From positions 62,001 to 126,000 of the forward strand of contig WNNJ02002511.1 in NCBI GenBank assembly GCA_012934845.2: a DNA stretch of 64,000 nt, written 5' to 3'. Positions 10,561-21,052 of this stretch are shown one piece after another. This DNA comes from Pomphorhynchus laevis. Taxonomy: Eukaryota; Acanthocephala; Palaeacanthocephala; Echinorhynchida; Pomphorhynchidae. The translations under genes were made by a program, and so were the position numbers. Each line of letters opens with the position of its first letter. Position 1 is the first letter of the stretch. The notes beneath the pieces are model-generated. The model saw only the letters and a list, made by a program, of their open reading frames with translations. It made no database searches and was not told the DNA's origin.

Positions 10561-11279
10561 TTTGTTTTACGGTTATTCAACCGTAAAGAGGTTGAATATA
10601 TCCAGGAAACTTGTCATAATGTTCAACTTTGCGGTGACAGAAGTGCGGCATCAAATTGGCTATTCGTTCAGTCCTAAAATATTTTAATGATAACACTTCA
10701 AGGAAGGTGTTACATGATGAGGCCTTATTGCAATGACATCCTTCGCACTGTCATCGGTTGCAATGATAAGACATGCAAATAACTAGCCCAAATTTTATGA
10801 ATAAGTAATTCACAGGCGATTTCACTTGCGTAAGAACAGCATGTGGTCTGTTCAAAATGACTTGAATGACTTGAAAATAACTCTCACAATTGAATAATCT
10901 TTGATAAAAATGTGCCCACGTGTCACCGAAATATTGGATCAAAACTTGATAATAAATAATAATGTCTCCGTCTTATTTACAATTTATATTTTTGTATCTA
11001 TTAAATCAATTTGACGAGCAACATGTCTATGATAATCACCTATTTAATAAGCATAAATATTATTTATCGATCATCAATTATACCACTTTACATTGCGTTA
11101 TACATAATAAGTAGTAAAATATTGAAGTATATAAAATCATTTTGAAATAATTAAGAATATTTCAAAATTTCATAATTTTATTAGTATATTATGAAATTAT
11201 ATGTATGAATTATTATTATGCATGAATTATTATGTATGAATTCTCAAAAATCAAATGTCCACAAGTTTCCCTGTACATC
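10561..11279. other. unassigned, AT-rich
   Basis: A minus-strand frame at 10942-10751 (GDTWAHFYQRLFNCESYFQV) has no family that I recognise; it may belong to the same old insertion as the RLE remnant. 10980-11280 is very AT-rich with no signal. Confidence 0.35.
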
Positions 11280-11362
11280 TACCAAAGCTGGTCTTTACAT
11301 ACTCTATTCAAATGTTTTGAGTTTGTTTAACAAGTTAGATAAAATCAAAGCGATAGTACATC

Positions 11363-12280
11363 ATGAAAATCTCGACATGCTGTTTTTTCACTGAAACTTG
11401 GTTAAATTGTAATATTCTGGATTCTGAAGTCGGTATTTACGGTTATACGATAGTTCGCTGTGATCGAAAAATCTCTAGAGGTGGCGGTGTAGCTGCTTAT
11501 ATATGCGAATCTCGCATTTGTATTGTTTATCGTAGTCCTCGATCAAAAACACCACTCATCATCAAGTCGTTAAAACATCACTGTTCCGGCGATGTGGATA
11601 CCTTAATCTGCGGAGATCTTAACACTCCAAATATCGATTGGGTCTCTTATACCGCGATCCAGGGGTGTGATGAAGAATCATCAGCCTTACTTGATGTATT
11701 CAATGAGCTCACACTTTGTCAGCTTGTCCATTGTAATACTCGTATCCGTAATAAAAGTCATTTCCTGCTAGATTTATGCCGATGTACCAATGATTCTGTC
11801 GTTGAGTCATTAAGTTGCGGTCCGCCATTAGGCTCCAGCGATCACTGCACTTTACGTATCATCCTACCTGGTCATATTTCGCGTCTGGTCAATTTAAAAA
11901 AAACGATTGGTGTTATAAATGCGGATTACGATACAATTAATGAAACGCTGAGCCTAGTAAGTTGGCCTTGTGCTAGAACAGTCGGTGTTCATGTGGCCTG
12001 GTCGTTCCACCACACAACATTGATTAATCTACTTCACGTCTTTCCCCCTTGCGTAACACGTAAACCACCATCCTCCAAACCCAAATGGTTTGACAGTCAG
12101 TTGAAGCGAGCTGTCAGAGAACGTGATCATGCATTCCTACTATTTAAGCGTGGACTCGGATCCTTCAGATTTTATACTACCATTCGCAACAGGGTGACTT
12201 CTCTTAAACGTCAGAAGAAACGTCAGTTTATTGCGGCCATATGTTCCTTGTCTTATGTCGGTCAAAAGAGACTTTTTTAA
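11363..12280 (+). pseudogene. D LINE endonuclease
   Basis: A 305-codon open frame with AP-type endonuclease motifs: FFTETWLNCNI, RCDRKISRGGGVAAY, CIVYRSPRSK, LICGDLNTPNIDW and GSSDHCTLRIILPG. An upstream frame (YSNVLSLFNKLDKIKAIV, from about 11300) supplies the true N-terminus, so one frame break lies near 11380. The middle of the domain, between GGGVAAYI and CIVYRSP, looks shortened. After the domain it continues into the EN-RT linker (PKWFDSQLKRAVRERDHAF). Confidence 0.75.
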
Positions 12281-12379
12281 CTACTTGGTAACCGTAAGAG
12301 GGTATCTTCGTCAAGAGGGTATCTTCTAGTTTTCAAAAAGGGGGATAAGGTAAATCCTCAAAATTATCGGCCAATATGT

Positions 12380-13639
12380 TTGACTTGTATTGCTTGCAAG
12401 GTGACGAAGAAACTGATCCTGAGGTATGTATCTTCTCATTTGGACAAATTCAATATTTTATCTAATAAACAGCATGGGTTTAGAAAACATCACTCCACTT
12501 CAACTAATCTAACATTAGCACGCGAAAGCTGGGCCGGTTTTGTCGAACAGGGGGTGCCGGTTGATGTCGTCTTTATTGATTTGTCCAAAGCTTTTGATCG
12601 AGTCGTTCATCCAATTTTACCGTGGAAACTTGGAAATTACGGATTCTCAAAGCACGTTTGTCTCTGGATACGTGAATTCTTGAGTAGACGTTTCTTTGTT
12701 GTGCGAGTTGGTGAGTCTCTTTCTGAATGGTTTTATCTTACTCAAGGTGTTCCACAAGGCTGTATCCTTAGTCCCACTTTGTTTAATATCTACATCAACG
12801 AAATCGCTGAAAATGTTACATGCCAGTGCCTATTATACGCCGATGACATCAAACTGTGGTGCCCTTTATTTCGTGGTTGTTCTAGCTCTCCCCTACTACA
12901 ATCAGATTTGGATAAAGTTAGTAGTTGGTGTTCATCACACGGCTTAGTAATCAATGTTAGTAAATGTCGACATATGAGAATTGGTCAATCCCGATTACCT
13001 TCCCCTTCTTATCAATTCAGCTCAACAGTTATCGAATCAGTAAATCACTTTACTGATCTAGGTGTTGTTATCTCCTCCAATTTAAAATCTCGTCTTCATT
13101 CTTCTGCGATTATTGCAAAATGCCGTAGAATTTTAGGATTTCTTCATCGAAACGTCAGACGACTTGAGCCAAAGGCTTTACGCATTGTATATTCGAGTCT
13201 CTTAAAATCACATATACTCTATGCATCTCACGCTACACACCCTCAACTGAAATCAGAATTGAGTGAATTCGACAACATTTTGAGAAGAGCCACGCACTTA
13301 ATACCGGCAACTCGCTCCATTCCTTATCCAGTTAGACTAGAGACGTTGGGTATAAGATCTATTGAATGCGATCTGATGATTGAAGATCTTACACTAGTGT
13401 GGATGTCGCTGCGCGTGCCTAACCATCCGTGTAAGCAGCTGTTCTGTCTTCGTGAATCCTCAATGTTACGTGGACACGAGCTATGTTTGAAGCATCGCTC
13501 AAAGCATCGAACAAATTGCACGACAGCGATGGATCGCGTCTGTAAACGATGGAATGGATTATCACCTGGTGTGATCAACAGCTCTTCTGCTGTGCAATTC
13601 AAAGAACGCCTAAAGCTTATTTTCCAACTTCATCGATAG
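12380..13639 (+). CDS. D LINE reverse transcriptase (419 codons open)
   Basis: This long open frame carries most RT motifs: NKQHGFRKHHSTSTNL, FIDLSKAFDRVVH (catalytic Asp), QGVPQGCILSPTLFNIYIN, CLLYADDIKLW (catalytic YADD), INVSKCRHMRI, and DLGVVISSNL. The thumb and a Trp-rich C-terminus (CKRWNGLSPGVINSSSAV) follow. Upstream, KGDKVNPQNYRPICL is present before the first Met, so the domain starts nearer 12330. It lacks a joined endonuclease in the same frame and so is probably not expressed as a whole ORF2. Confidence 0.85.
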   Translation: MTCIACKVTKKLILRYVSSHLDKFNILSNKQHGFRKHHSTSTNLTLARESWAGFVEQGVPVDVVFIDLSKAFDRVVHPILPWKLGNYGFSKHVCLWIREFLSRRFFVVRVGESLSEWFYLTQGVPQGCILSPTLFNIYINEIAENVTCQCLLYADDIKLWCPLFRGCSSSPLLQSDLDKVSSWCSSHGLVINVSKCRHMRIGQSRLPSPSYQFSSTVIESVNHFTDLGVVISSNLKSRLHSSAIIAKCRRILGFLHRNVRRLEPKALRIVYSSLLKSHILYASHATHPQLKSELSEFDNILRRATHLIPATRSIPYPVRLETLGIRSIECDLMIEDLTLVWMSLRVPNHPCKQLFCLRESSMLRGHELCLKHRSKHRTNCTTAMDRVCKRWNGLSPGVINSSSAVQFKERLKLIFQLHR

Positions 13640-13700
13640 CATAAACTCGATATTTCGGAATATTTATAAGCTACTAATTGTTCATATGGCATAATCGTCA

Positions 13701-14560
13701 TTAATGGTTAACTCTCAACTTTTAGAAGTTGACGAGCGAGAAAACACAATTTATTCAATAAATTTTCGAATGCTGACCTCGTGAACTCTTGATGTTTTTT
13801 ACGTTTTTTTTTCTTTTTTTATTCGATGTGATGCTTCCTTACGAGCTTCAGCTCCCTTGGAAGTCGACATATAATAATATTATGTATCATTTTATTTTAA
13901 AAATAATAATAAATATTATAATTTGAAGGAAGAATAATTATCATGTAACTTTACTATTCGATATTGGGCTTAAAGAACGAAAAAATTCTATAACACGTAG
14001 AGTCAAATATACAAGAAAAAATATAAAAACATGTTCTGTAAAAATATAAATACATTTCACAAGAATATGATATGCCAGTAAATTTAGGATGTTTACTATC
14101 GTTTTAAGCATTCTATCTCTCTTAATGATAGTTTGACAATTGTTGTCAAGATTGAACGTTCATTATGCAAGCACAGCTTTGAGTACAAAAATGCAAGTAT
14201 ATCGGGGTTCCCTATTATTCAGAGAAAAGCGAATTGAGCTATATATTTCATAGATATTGCATCAAAGATGTTTGATAACAACGGTCCAGGATTCGGCAAT
14301 ATGTTTACAGTTGCTGTCGGTAATTAACTAAACTACACTCAACGATCAGCATACTATACGTCACTACTAGACGTCAGAGATAACTGACAGCGCTCATCAG
14401 TAGTATTATCCATATCGATGACGTTTCAGCTGCCGGTGTGACATTTGAAAAAGAACATTTCGTATAAATTGCTTAAATTCCAGTGGCAAAAAGCTCGTAA
14501 ACTAAAAACTTGCTTATAAGACCATCTCTACCCATATCAAACGATTCATTTGTTGCTGCG
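13701..14560. other. no supported gene; two weak short ORFs
   Basis: AT-rich sequence. A minus-strand 23-codon frame ends near 13802 and starts at about 13870 (MSTSKGAEARKEASHRIKK). A plus-strand 19-codon frame at about 14271 (MFDNNGPGFGNMFTVAVGN) is followed by a GTAATT donor-like site. Either might be a host exon, but there is no further support. Confidence 0.25.
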
Positions 14561-15365
14561 TCGCGTCATTCGTTGGATCCTTCAAAGGATTCGGTCTAAT
14601 TGTCTGAAGCAATTCGATCTGCTAAAGAGCGTAAGCCTGAGACAATTAAGCAATGTGTAGGAAACACCTTTATTCACAATGTCACACAGGCAACCGAAAC
14701 GACCAGTGAGTACTTCATTCTACTGATGAGTGTTGCCGGGTAACTCATTTGGAAACTCATTCGGAAACGCCTTTATTCACAATGTCACACAGGCAACCGA
14801 AACGACTAGTGAGTAATTCATTCTACTGACGAGTGTTGCCGGGTAACTCATTTGTCGTCTAGAAGTGACATGGTGACTGAAAGTCGTGAATCAAAGTCCA
14901 GTCTATCAAGTAACACAATTTTCTATTAATGCCGCATTTTGTAAGAAATCCTGGACCGTTGTCTACTCAGCACATCCATGCACTACTATTATACCTGCCG
15001 TATCCATTAAGAATCCAACGAGTGCAGCGGCAATTCAGCAATAACCTCTGCCTAGTGTTTAAGGATGGTCCGCACAGCAATTCGATCTGGTTAAGAGCGT
15101 AAGCCTCAGACAATTAAGCAAAGTGTCTGAAACGCCTTTATTCACAATGTCACAAGGCAACCGAAACGGCCGGTGAGTACTTCATTCTACTGATGAGTGT
15201 TACCGGCTACTTATTGGTCGTCTAGAAGTGACATGGTGACTGAAAGTCGTGAATCGAAGTCCAGTTTATCAATCAACACCATTTAGTATAAATGCCGTAT
15301 TTCGTAAGAAATCTTGGACTATTGTCTACACAGCACATCCGTGCACTACTATTATATATACTTAC
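14560..15365 (+). repeat. direct repeat array, about 468-bp period
   Basis: AATTCGATCTG(C/G)T(T/A)AAGAG and the following 50 bases occur at 14611 and again at 15079. The blocks TTTATTCACAATGTCACA, TCTAGAAGTGACATGGTGAC and TTGTCTAC(T/A)CAGCACATCC recur at matching offsets. The first unit holds a second, nested tandem duplication of about 97 bp (about 14665-14760 and 14762-14855; GAGTGTTGCCGGGTAACTCA in both). No ORF is kept. It precedes the 5' end of the E element. It looks like a satellite or SINE-type tandem, family unknown. Confidence 0.8.
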
Positions 15366-15399
15366 TACTTATAGCTGCTGCATGTATTCTTTATACATA

Positions 15400-16370
15400 T
15401 GATATTAATTAAAATATGTGAAATGAGTGCAATTTTTTCAACGTCGGAGCATCAAAGCTCCATGGAAAAAGCGAAATCTCTCGAATTTTCAAGCAAATTG
15501 GTATCAGATAAAGGTAATTTCCTTGTTAAAGACGATAATTTCACCGAAAAAAGGTAAGTGATGTTTTCGTGTCTGACTCTGGTGACTCGGGGGAGCTTCC
15601 CCATGTTTCAAAAATGAAAAATTTATTACTTATTGCTGGTATTAAACGTATTGAACGTCATCTACTGTTCAATACATTTCTTCGCGACTTTATTAACAAT
15701 TTCCCAGGTCGCATACTGTTTAACTCAGTTAAGACTGGCGATAATTTACTAAGAATTTCCTTTTGCATCCGCTGATATAGCAAAACAATATATGGACTTT
15801 TTTACAAAGAATCTTTCGCATCTTGGAACATTCAATTTTAAACCTATACAAGCTACTATTAAAATTACAAACTTTCCGCTTTTTCCTGATGATTCAGATA
15901 TAAATTGCCTTATGAAAACGTATAAACTTTCCTCAGTCGGACAGTTAAAGTCTAAATTTGGCGACCCACTGCCGGTCGCATTTGCGAACACTGACCGTGA
16001 TACTGGTGAGGTCATGTGTAGGACTTCAGCTAAACCTTTTATTGGATTTAATCTAAAATGTTCGCTGATCAGCGAAGATATTTTTACTTATCCACATTGC
16101 AATAAGTGTCATAAGTGGGGGCATTGGGCCTCCACTTGTAAGTTACCTCAACTGTGTGGCATATGCAGCAGTGGTTCCTGCTCTGCCCTGGCTAATAATT
16201 CCAAATGCTCAGCCAACCCACTCTGTAACAACTGCGGATTGAGGCATCCGTCTTGGTCCCGCAAGTGCCAGCATTTTACTAAATACAAGAATAAATATGT
16301 TCCTTCGTCTGCTGCTACTAAGACCTCTTTTTCTGACGCAGCCAAGACAATTCCTCATGACAGAATAATA
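15400..16370 (+). mobile_element. E-family LINE, 5' part before the insertion
   Basis: 5' end and ORF1 of a Jockey/I-like LINE. It is interrupted near 16370 by the 3' tail of an A-family LINE in opposite orientation. The element appears to resume at 20709. Confidence 0.75.
15423..16370 (+). pseudogene. E LINE ORF1, CCHC zinc-knuckle protein
   Basis: Starts MSAIFSTSEHQSSMEKAKS at 15423. The frame changes at an A-run near 15550 and at a T/C run near 15765, then continues from 15792. The C-terminal part has the knuckle CNKCHKWGHWASTC (CX2CX4HX4C), a Cys-rich middle (CGICSSGSC) and CNNCGLRHPSWSRKC. An RRM-like region precedes it (IKITNFPLFPDDSDINCLM, GDPLPVAFAN). Such ORF1 proteins bind the element RNA. 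The reading frame past 16370 (IIIQINNNTKLFN) belongs to the inserted LINE tail, not to this protein. Confidence 0.8.
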
Positions 16371-16429
16371 ATACAAATTAATAATAATACAAAATTATTT
16401 AACGTGGCAAATGCGTGCCAGCTGCACGC

Positions 16430-17865
16430 TTACAAGTCCAATAACAAAAAATGAAAAAGTCGAGCAAATAAATTGATTAAATAGGATCGGATTTGGCGTT
16501 TGAAGCAAGGCAGGAAGCTTGATTGGCGTATATGAATGGGTAGATGATTCCGCGATAGAAGAGCAGCCACCAGGAGGGAGCGGAGTCCAAATGAGGTAGA
16601 GTAGTTTGGGACATGTAAAATAAGGGAATTACAGGAACGCAAGGAACAGTAAACAAGACGAGAATTATTAAGAAAAGGAAGGTTGAGAAATGAAGGGGTA
16701 TGAAAAGTTACAAGGCGGAAAGCAACGATAAGACGAATTTGAACACGACAATAAATTGTAGGCAAATCGAGAGAAGCAAGATGGTAAGATGTATGATCAA
16801 AACGACGAAGACGGAGGAGAACTAGGACGGCAGCGTTGATGATGCGTTGTAAAGGAAGAAGAGTGGATTTAGGTGAGTTGGAAAATAGACTAAGACAATA
16901 ATCGAGTCTAGAAAAAAGGAGAGAAGATATGAGATTCATACAAGAAGGTAAATCAATCAATCTACGAACTTGACGGAGATTGCAGAGTATCAAGGTAGAT
17001 GAGCGTACTTTATCTCTAACGAAAGATTTAAGTGAAAGTCGGTTGAAATGGAAGCCTAGGAAAACGAGATTATCAACGATAGGAAAAATTGTAGAATTTA
17101 ATGATACGGAAGGAGGTTCGAAGTCGAGGCGTCGAGGTAGTATCCACATAATTTTGGATTTATCAGGATTCAGAGAAAGGCGAAGTGAAGAAAGATGATT
17201 GGAAATTGAGACAATACAGTCGGAAGCAGAAACACTAAGATCGCGAATACGATAAACAGGTGCATGAGCATAGATGAGAATGTCATCAGCATATTGCATA
17301 ACATGGAAGTTGAATTTATCAGAAATCGAAGACAAATCACCAAGAAGAAGAGAGAAAAGTATAGGGCCTAATACGGAGCCTTGCGGAACACCGGACGGAA
17401 TGGACGAAGGATGGGAGAGAGAAGAGTTAGAATATACGCGAAATGTACGGTTTGATAGATATGAAGAAAACCATGATACAGTGGGTAAAGAGAAGCCATA
17501 ATCATGACGAAGGCGATGGAGAAGAATCGAGTGATCGACGATGTCAAAAGCAGACGATAGATCAAGAGAAACTATGACACTACATAATTTATGATCGCGC
17601 GAGATGAGTAAGTCATTATAAACTTTAAGACAGGCAATTTCAGTAGAGTGATTAGAGCGAAAAGCGGCTTGGAAGGGAGGAAATAAGTTCGAGGAAAAGA
17701 GATATGTATTAACTTGCTTGAGAACCAGGAGTCGAGATATTGCTTTTTGATGAGAGGACGAACAGTGGCGCATTTCCAGATGGAAGGAAATGTACGGCTA
17801 CGGATGGACGAGTTGAACAATGTGGTTAGGAAGGGTAAGATAGAGGAGCAGATATTTTTAAGCAA
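16430..17865 (-). pseudogene. A LINE reverse transcriptase (internally deleted)
   Basis: The 447-codon frame 17773-16430 contains QVNTYLFSSNLFPPFQAAFR, SLDLSSAFDIVDHSILLHRL, SIPSGVPQGSVLGPILFSLL, NFHVMQYADDILIYAHAP, SLNPDKSKIMWILPRRLD, and the full thumb and C-terminus through HLPIHIRQSSFLPCF. The upper frame 17865-17572 has LKNICSSILPFLTTLFNSSI and FPSIWKCATVRPLIKKQ. The segment with the YRPI motif between the two is deleted. Catalytic Asp residues are kept. Confidence 0.85.
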
Positions 17866-17999
17866 GTGAGTGGGAATTGGGTCAGAGGGAGAGGTTTTAT
17901 TAGGTAATGACAGCAGAACCGAAGATACTTCATCAGATGAAACGGGAAGAAGGTGGAATAGCTCTGGGAGGGAAGCGGTGCATGCGAACTATGTCGGAA

Positions 18000-19195
18000 A
18001 ACGATTTTTAAGAGTGGAGGACTGAGATGATTGGATTTAGTGGATTTGTTTAAACGAATAAAGGATACAGAAGCGATATTATTGAAGAGTGATGGGTTAT
18101 CATCAGGAAGAATGGTTGCTAGGATAGACCTGAAAGAAGATACATCATCATCAATGCGAGATTGTGGATAAGCAGATTCGGAAAGCTTTAAGTTTGATAT
18201 GATAATACAGCGATCGCGCGAAGGAAAACTATTTCGTGGAAGTGGTGGACGGACAGAGCTGGTAGGAGTCGAAGCAGATGAGCAGATAGAAGTGGAAATG
18301 ACAGGGGTGCTTGCTCTAATTACAGGGGTGGTTGGAGCAAGTGTGACAGGAGCGGGGTGTTGAATCGGTTAATCAGGGATGTGACTGGAGATGATTTTGA
18401 AGGTAGGATGTTAATTATTTGGAAGTGATACGTGGGAGGTAGAGTAAGGAAAATTAAGATAGGTTGGGGCATGTGTGACAGGAGTGAAGTGTTGAATCAG
18501 TTGATCGGAAATGTTACTGGAAATGATTTTGATGGAAGGATGTAGATTATTGTAAAGTGATACGTCGGAGGTAGAGTAAGGAGAATTTAGATAGGTTGGA
18601 GCATGTGTAACATGAGTGGAGTGTTGAATCGGTTGATCGGAGATGTTACTTGAAATGATTTTTACGGAATGATGTAAATTATTGAGAAGTGATACGGGGT
18701 AGGTCGAGTAAGGAGTACGTGAAGAGAATAAAGAATTTTGAGATTTATTTAAATTGGGGAGGAATAGGAAAGAGGAGGTACGAGATGAAAAGCTTTACCG
18801 TTAGCATTGTTAGAATGAGGAAGATTAATGGAAGTTTGGTTCGTAGTTGAACGAGGAGTGTTTGAGAGAGTAGGTTCAATAATGGGGTTATAATATGCGA
18901 AGTCAGGTGTTGATGCGAGGGAAACATCTAAAACAGCATTGGTTTGAGTGGTCGTGTGTGATACAGGAGTAGAGGAGCAGGATAACTGTAGTAGTCGTAC
19001 TGATGTACAAAAACCGCATGTGAACTGTTTACGTTTATACACTGTGTGGTCGGATATTTTAACACGAACAAGTGTCCATACATCGCAATCTTTGGAATTG
19101 CATCCAACTTTAAAACTGGTATAACCATCATTGCATTCCGATGTGGAAGATGCTTGATCAGGAACAGGGATCTGAGATCGCGCATTTTTAGGCAT
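18000..19195 (-). pseudogene. A LINE ORF1 (half-PHD, repeats, RRM-like domain)
   Basis: Starts MPKNARSQIPVPDQASS at 19195. The N-terminal zinc module is VGCNSKDCDVWTLVRVKI followed by FTCGFC (CX4C ... CX2C). A Ser/Thr/Pro-rich linker follows. After a frame change near 18760 come three 44-residue repeats, and then an RRM-like region (DRCIIISNLKLSES; DVSSFRSILATIL; VSFIRLNKSTKSN; PPLLKIVFRHSSHA). The repeat region holds two in-frame stops. The protein would act as an RNA chaperone and binder for its own transcript. Confidence 0.75.
18335..18720 (-). repeat. three tandem units of about 132 bp in A ORF1
   Basis: Units begin at about 18340, 18476 and 18607, each with GTGTTGAATC(G/A)GTT(A/G)ATC, ATGATTTT and a GTGATACG(T/G) box. 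On the minus strand each encodes a 44-residue unit such as PYSTSDVSLYNNLHPS then IKIISSNISDQLIQH. A related, single or partial unit is present in the G copy at 38190-38310. Frame is kept between units. Confidence 0.85.
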
Positions 19196-19489
19196 AACTT
19201 TTTATCGAGAAATTGAGCTCAATCCGCGAACGTAGCAAGCGGAACTGACAGGAATAATCTGAAACTGACAGGAATTGTTTAAGAATTTATTAAGTATTTT
19301 AAGAATTTTTTAAGTAGTTTATGAATTTTTTAATCGATACTTGTCTCTAGTTGCAGTTTGGTTGCCTAAATAAACGCGCTGAGATTTAATATCCAGCAAT
19401 AAAGATCGCGTCTTGTCGTTTTCAATTGTTTGATATTAACAGTCATCAATACCAATAAATGCATTACTACAACGGGAGAGCGTAGGTAC

Positions 19490-20170
19490 AACTGTATTTG
19501 TCGATCCTGAGTTTACATTGAATAGTATTATTAATTTAGCAGCCATACAGAAACCACATAAAAACGGCGTCGTTTAATGGAGAATAGATCTATTGTTGAA
19601 GAGGCCGAGGCGGAAACAGTGTGTGGTAGTGAATTGGTCTGGCGGAGAAGACACATGGGAGATGGAACGCCATCGAATTTTGTGAAGGGAGTAGGTTTGA
19701 CGACCGGAGATATAGAGAGAGGATAATGATAATAAAGAGGGTGGTAAACGATGTGATGAAAGGTTATGGGTGGAAGGATCGCGGATGTTGGTTGAGGTGA
19801 TTTTGATTGATTGATGTAGATTATTGAGAAGAGAGACAGGACAATTGTTGGCCGATTCTTTGAGTTGACGTTGAATACTAATGCTAATTTAGCAGCTGTG
19901 CAGAAATCACATAAAAACGGCATCGTTTTAATTTTACTTCTCGAATACTCAGGGACATTCACAATTGTCCATATTTCATAATCCGCTGAGTCACAACCAA
20001 TTTCGAGAGTAACAAAATCATTATTTTGTTTGATTGAAGATTTTTGCCCAATGTCGTGTGCTGCTTCAACGGAAATGGTATTATTCTTCTGCTTAGGCAT
20101 TGTTAATTCGTTCGTCGATGAATATCTTTCGTCGATGAATATCGTTCGTAGATGAATTTCGTTTATATCG
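19490..20170 (-). pseudogene. second A-like LINE, ORF1 N-terminal fragment
   Basis: ORF1 starts MPKQKNNTISVEAAHDI at about 20101. A zinc module follows (IGCDSADYEIWTIVNV, second Cys replaced by Tyr; FLCDFCTAAKLALVF). A second partial copy of the zinc-module region (CGFC, AAKL in another frame) lies at 19500-19575, so at least two ORF1 5' pieces are stacked here. An ORF2-start-like scrap (GATGGAACGCCATCGAATTT, about 19660) is embedded between them. The whole is a mosaic of truncated copies. Confidence 0.6.
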
Positions 20171-20290
20171 TTTTTAACATTTATATCCTGGTTTTTGTCA
20201 AGAGCAACTATGCGGCTAACAACATAGGCTTCCAATGCTTTCGGAGGCATTGGTTCACTAGGTATACGGATCGCAATATATTATAATTAT
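20171..20290 (-). mobile_element. RLE retroelement scrap
   Basis: The minus strand reads PMPPKALEAYVVSRIVALDK. This matches THMEAFTASRIIALNKKPGI of the complete RLE element at about 54.3 kb in position and spacing. It runs in frame into the A-like ORF1 leader, giving a long chance fusion that starts at 20250. Confidence 0.45.
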
Positions 20291-20299
20291 AACTTTATA

Positions 20300-20708
20300 T
20301 ATAATATTATAATATATTAAAAGAGTTTGTGAGATAAATATATACAAAGGAGATGAAGGAACCTGGAGCATTATCACAGAACAGTTGCTTACAATCAGTT
20401 AGTTGAGAGGTTACAACTGTCAAAAAGCAAATATCTGATTATAAGAGATTTTAACAACTACAAATAAAGTGTGAAAAACGAATGACAAATGAGACGACGA
20501 AAACGTACGTCTGAAAGTACTACCTTAACTGAATCGATGCATAATCCTCACGATCTCACGACTGAGTATAGAAAGAGGTTCAAGTCGCTTGTGACGCAAC
20601 CGACTGTCAGCGTTGGACTACTTTGTCCATACCATATCATCAATCTATTGACAGCGATCAGAAATTTTTCTGTTGTTTTTGCTCAGCGGTCATGTTGCAC
20701 CGGATGCA
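20300..20708 (+). pseudogene. D-like LINE 5' end and ORF1 start (cut short)
   Basis: ORF1 begins MRRRKRTSESTTLTESM at 20489. The zinc module is read in a second frame (CDATDCQRWTTLSIPY, then SDQKFFCCFC; the copy at 48.1 kb has KFLCGFC). Sequence identity to 47979-48198 ends abruptly at 20708, where E sequence starts. In the other copy the ORF1 goes on. Confidence 0.7.
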
Positions 20709-21052
20709 ACATTTAGAAAACTCTAAGAAAATGATACTTATGCAAATTGAGAACTTAATTAAACCGCTGGTTAACTCTTTGGTACAAAACCCTACTGTTA
20801 GTCATGAAGAGTACTACCCCAAATCCAAAAAGGGGTGGCTCTGCTTAACCGATCCCACCGAATAAGGTAGGAAAACTTCTTAAAGTCAGAAATACAAGCT
20901 CCATCCGGGAAATGAAGATATTGCCCAGGGGGCACCGGCCGATGTCGGGGCTAGTGGTGGGAAGGGAAACCTTTCCACACCTAGCTCTGTCTAGGTCGAC
21001 AGCCCCCGTCTAACTGATCTGTCACATGGTGAGTAAGCCCGAGCCTTTTTAA

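Larger units (their letters stand above)
11280..13700 (+). mobile_element. D-family LINE, ORF2 copy (fairly young)
   Basis: Plus-strand D copy with endonuclease at about 11285-12280 and reverse transcriptase at 12325-13639. ORF1 is absent (5' truncation). A deletion around 12290-12325 removes the start of the RT domain. The 3' UTR follows the stop at 13639. Confidence 0.85.
16371..19480 (-). mobile_element. A-family LINE with internal deletion
   Basis: Minus-strand A element with its 3' tail (TTGTATTATTATT type) near 16371 and its 5' region near 19480. The 3' UTR has the hairpin GCGTGC/GCACGC at 16413-16429. ORF2 RT runs 17980-16430. It is fused near 17990 to the C-terminal half of ORF1 (18000-19195). 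The endonuclease and the RT N-terminus are deleted. The same deletion is in the duplicated copy, so it predates the duplication. Confidence 0.85.
16013..20708. repeat. segmental duplication, copy 1 (4.7 kb)
   Basis: Nearly identical to 43500-48198 in the same orientation. The block spans the end of E ORF1, the whole A nest and the first part of a D ORF1. The left match starts at CATGTGTAGGACTTC; the right match ends at CGGATGCA. Outside these points the flanks differ. Offsets change only from 27487 to 27490, so few indels exist. Apart from those, only scattered single-base differences were noticed. Confidence 0.95.

Noticed and set aside
14271-14330. First exon MFDNNGPGFGNMFTVAVG with GTAATT donor
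   Set aside because: Only 19 codons and no matching downstream exon; too weak to list as a gene.
14700-15300. CTGATGAG boxes followed by GAAA and GTC-TAGAAG, resembling a hammerhead ribozyme
   Set aside because: The GAAA is not placed directly after a short stem II in any unit, and the best unit pairs GAGT with ACTC across the core instead. The core order does not close into three stems.
19531-20250. A 239-codon minus-strand host gene
   Set aside because: It is a chance fusion of an RLE scrap, a LINE leader and a LINE ORF1 start carrying the half-PHD module.
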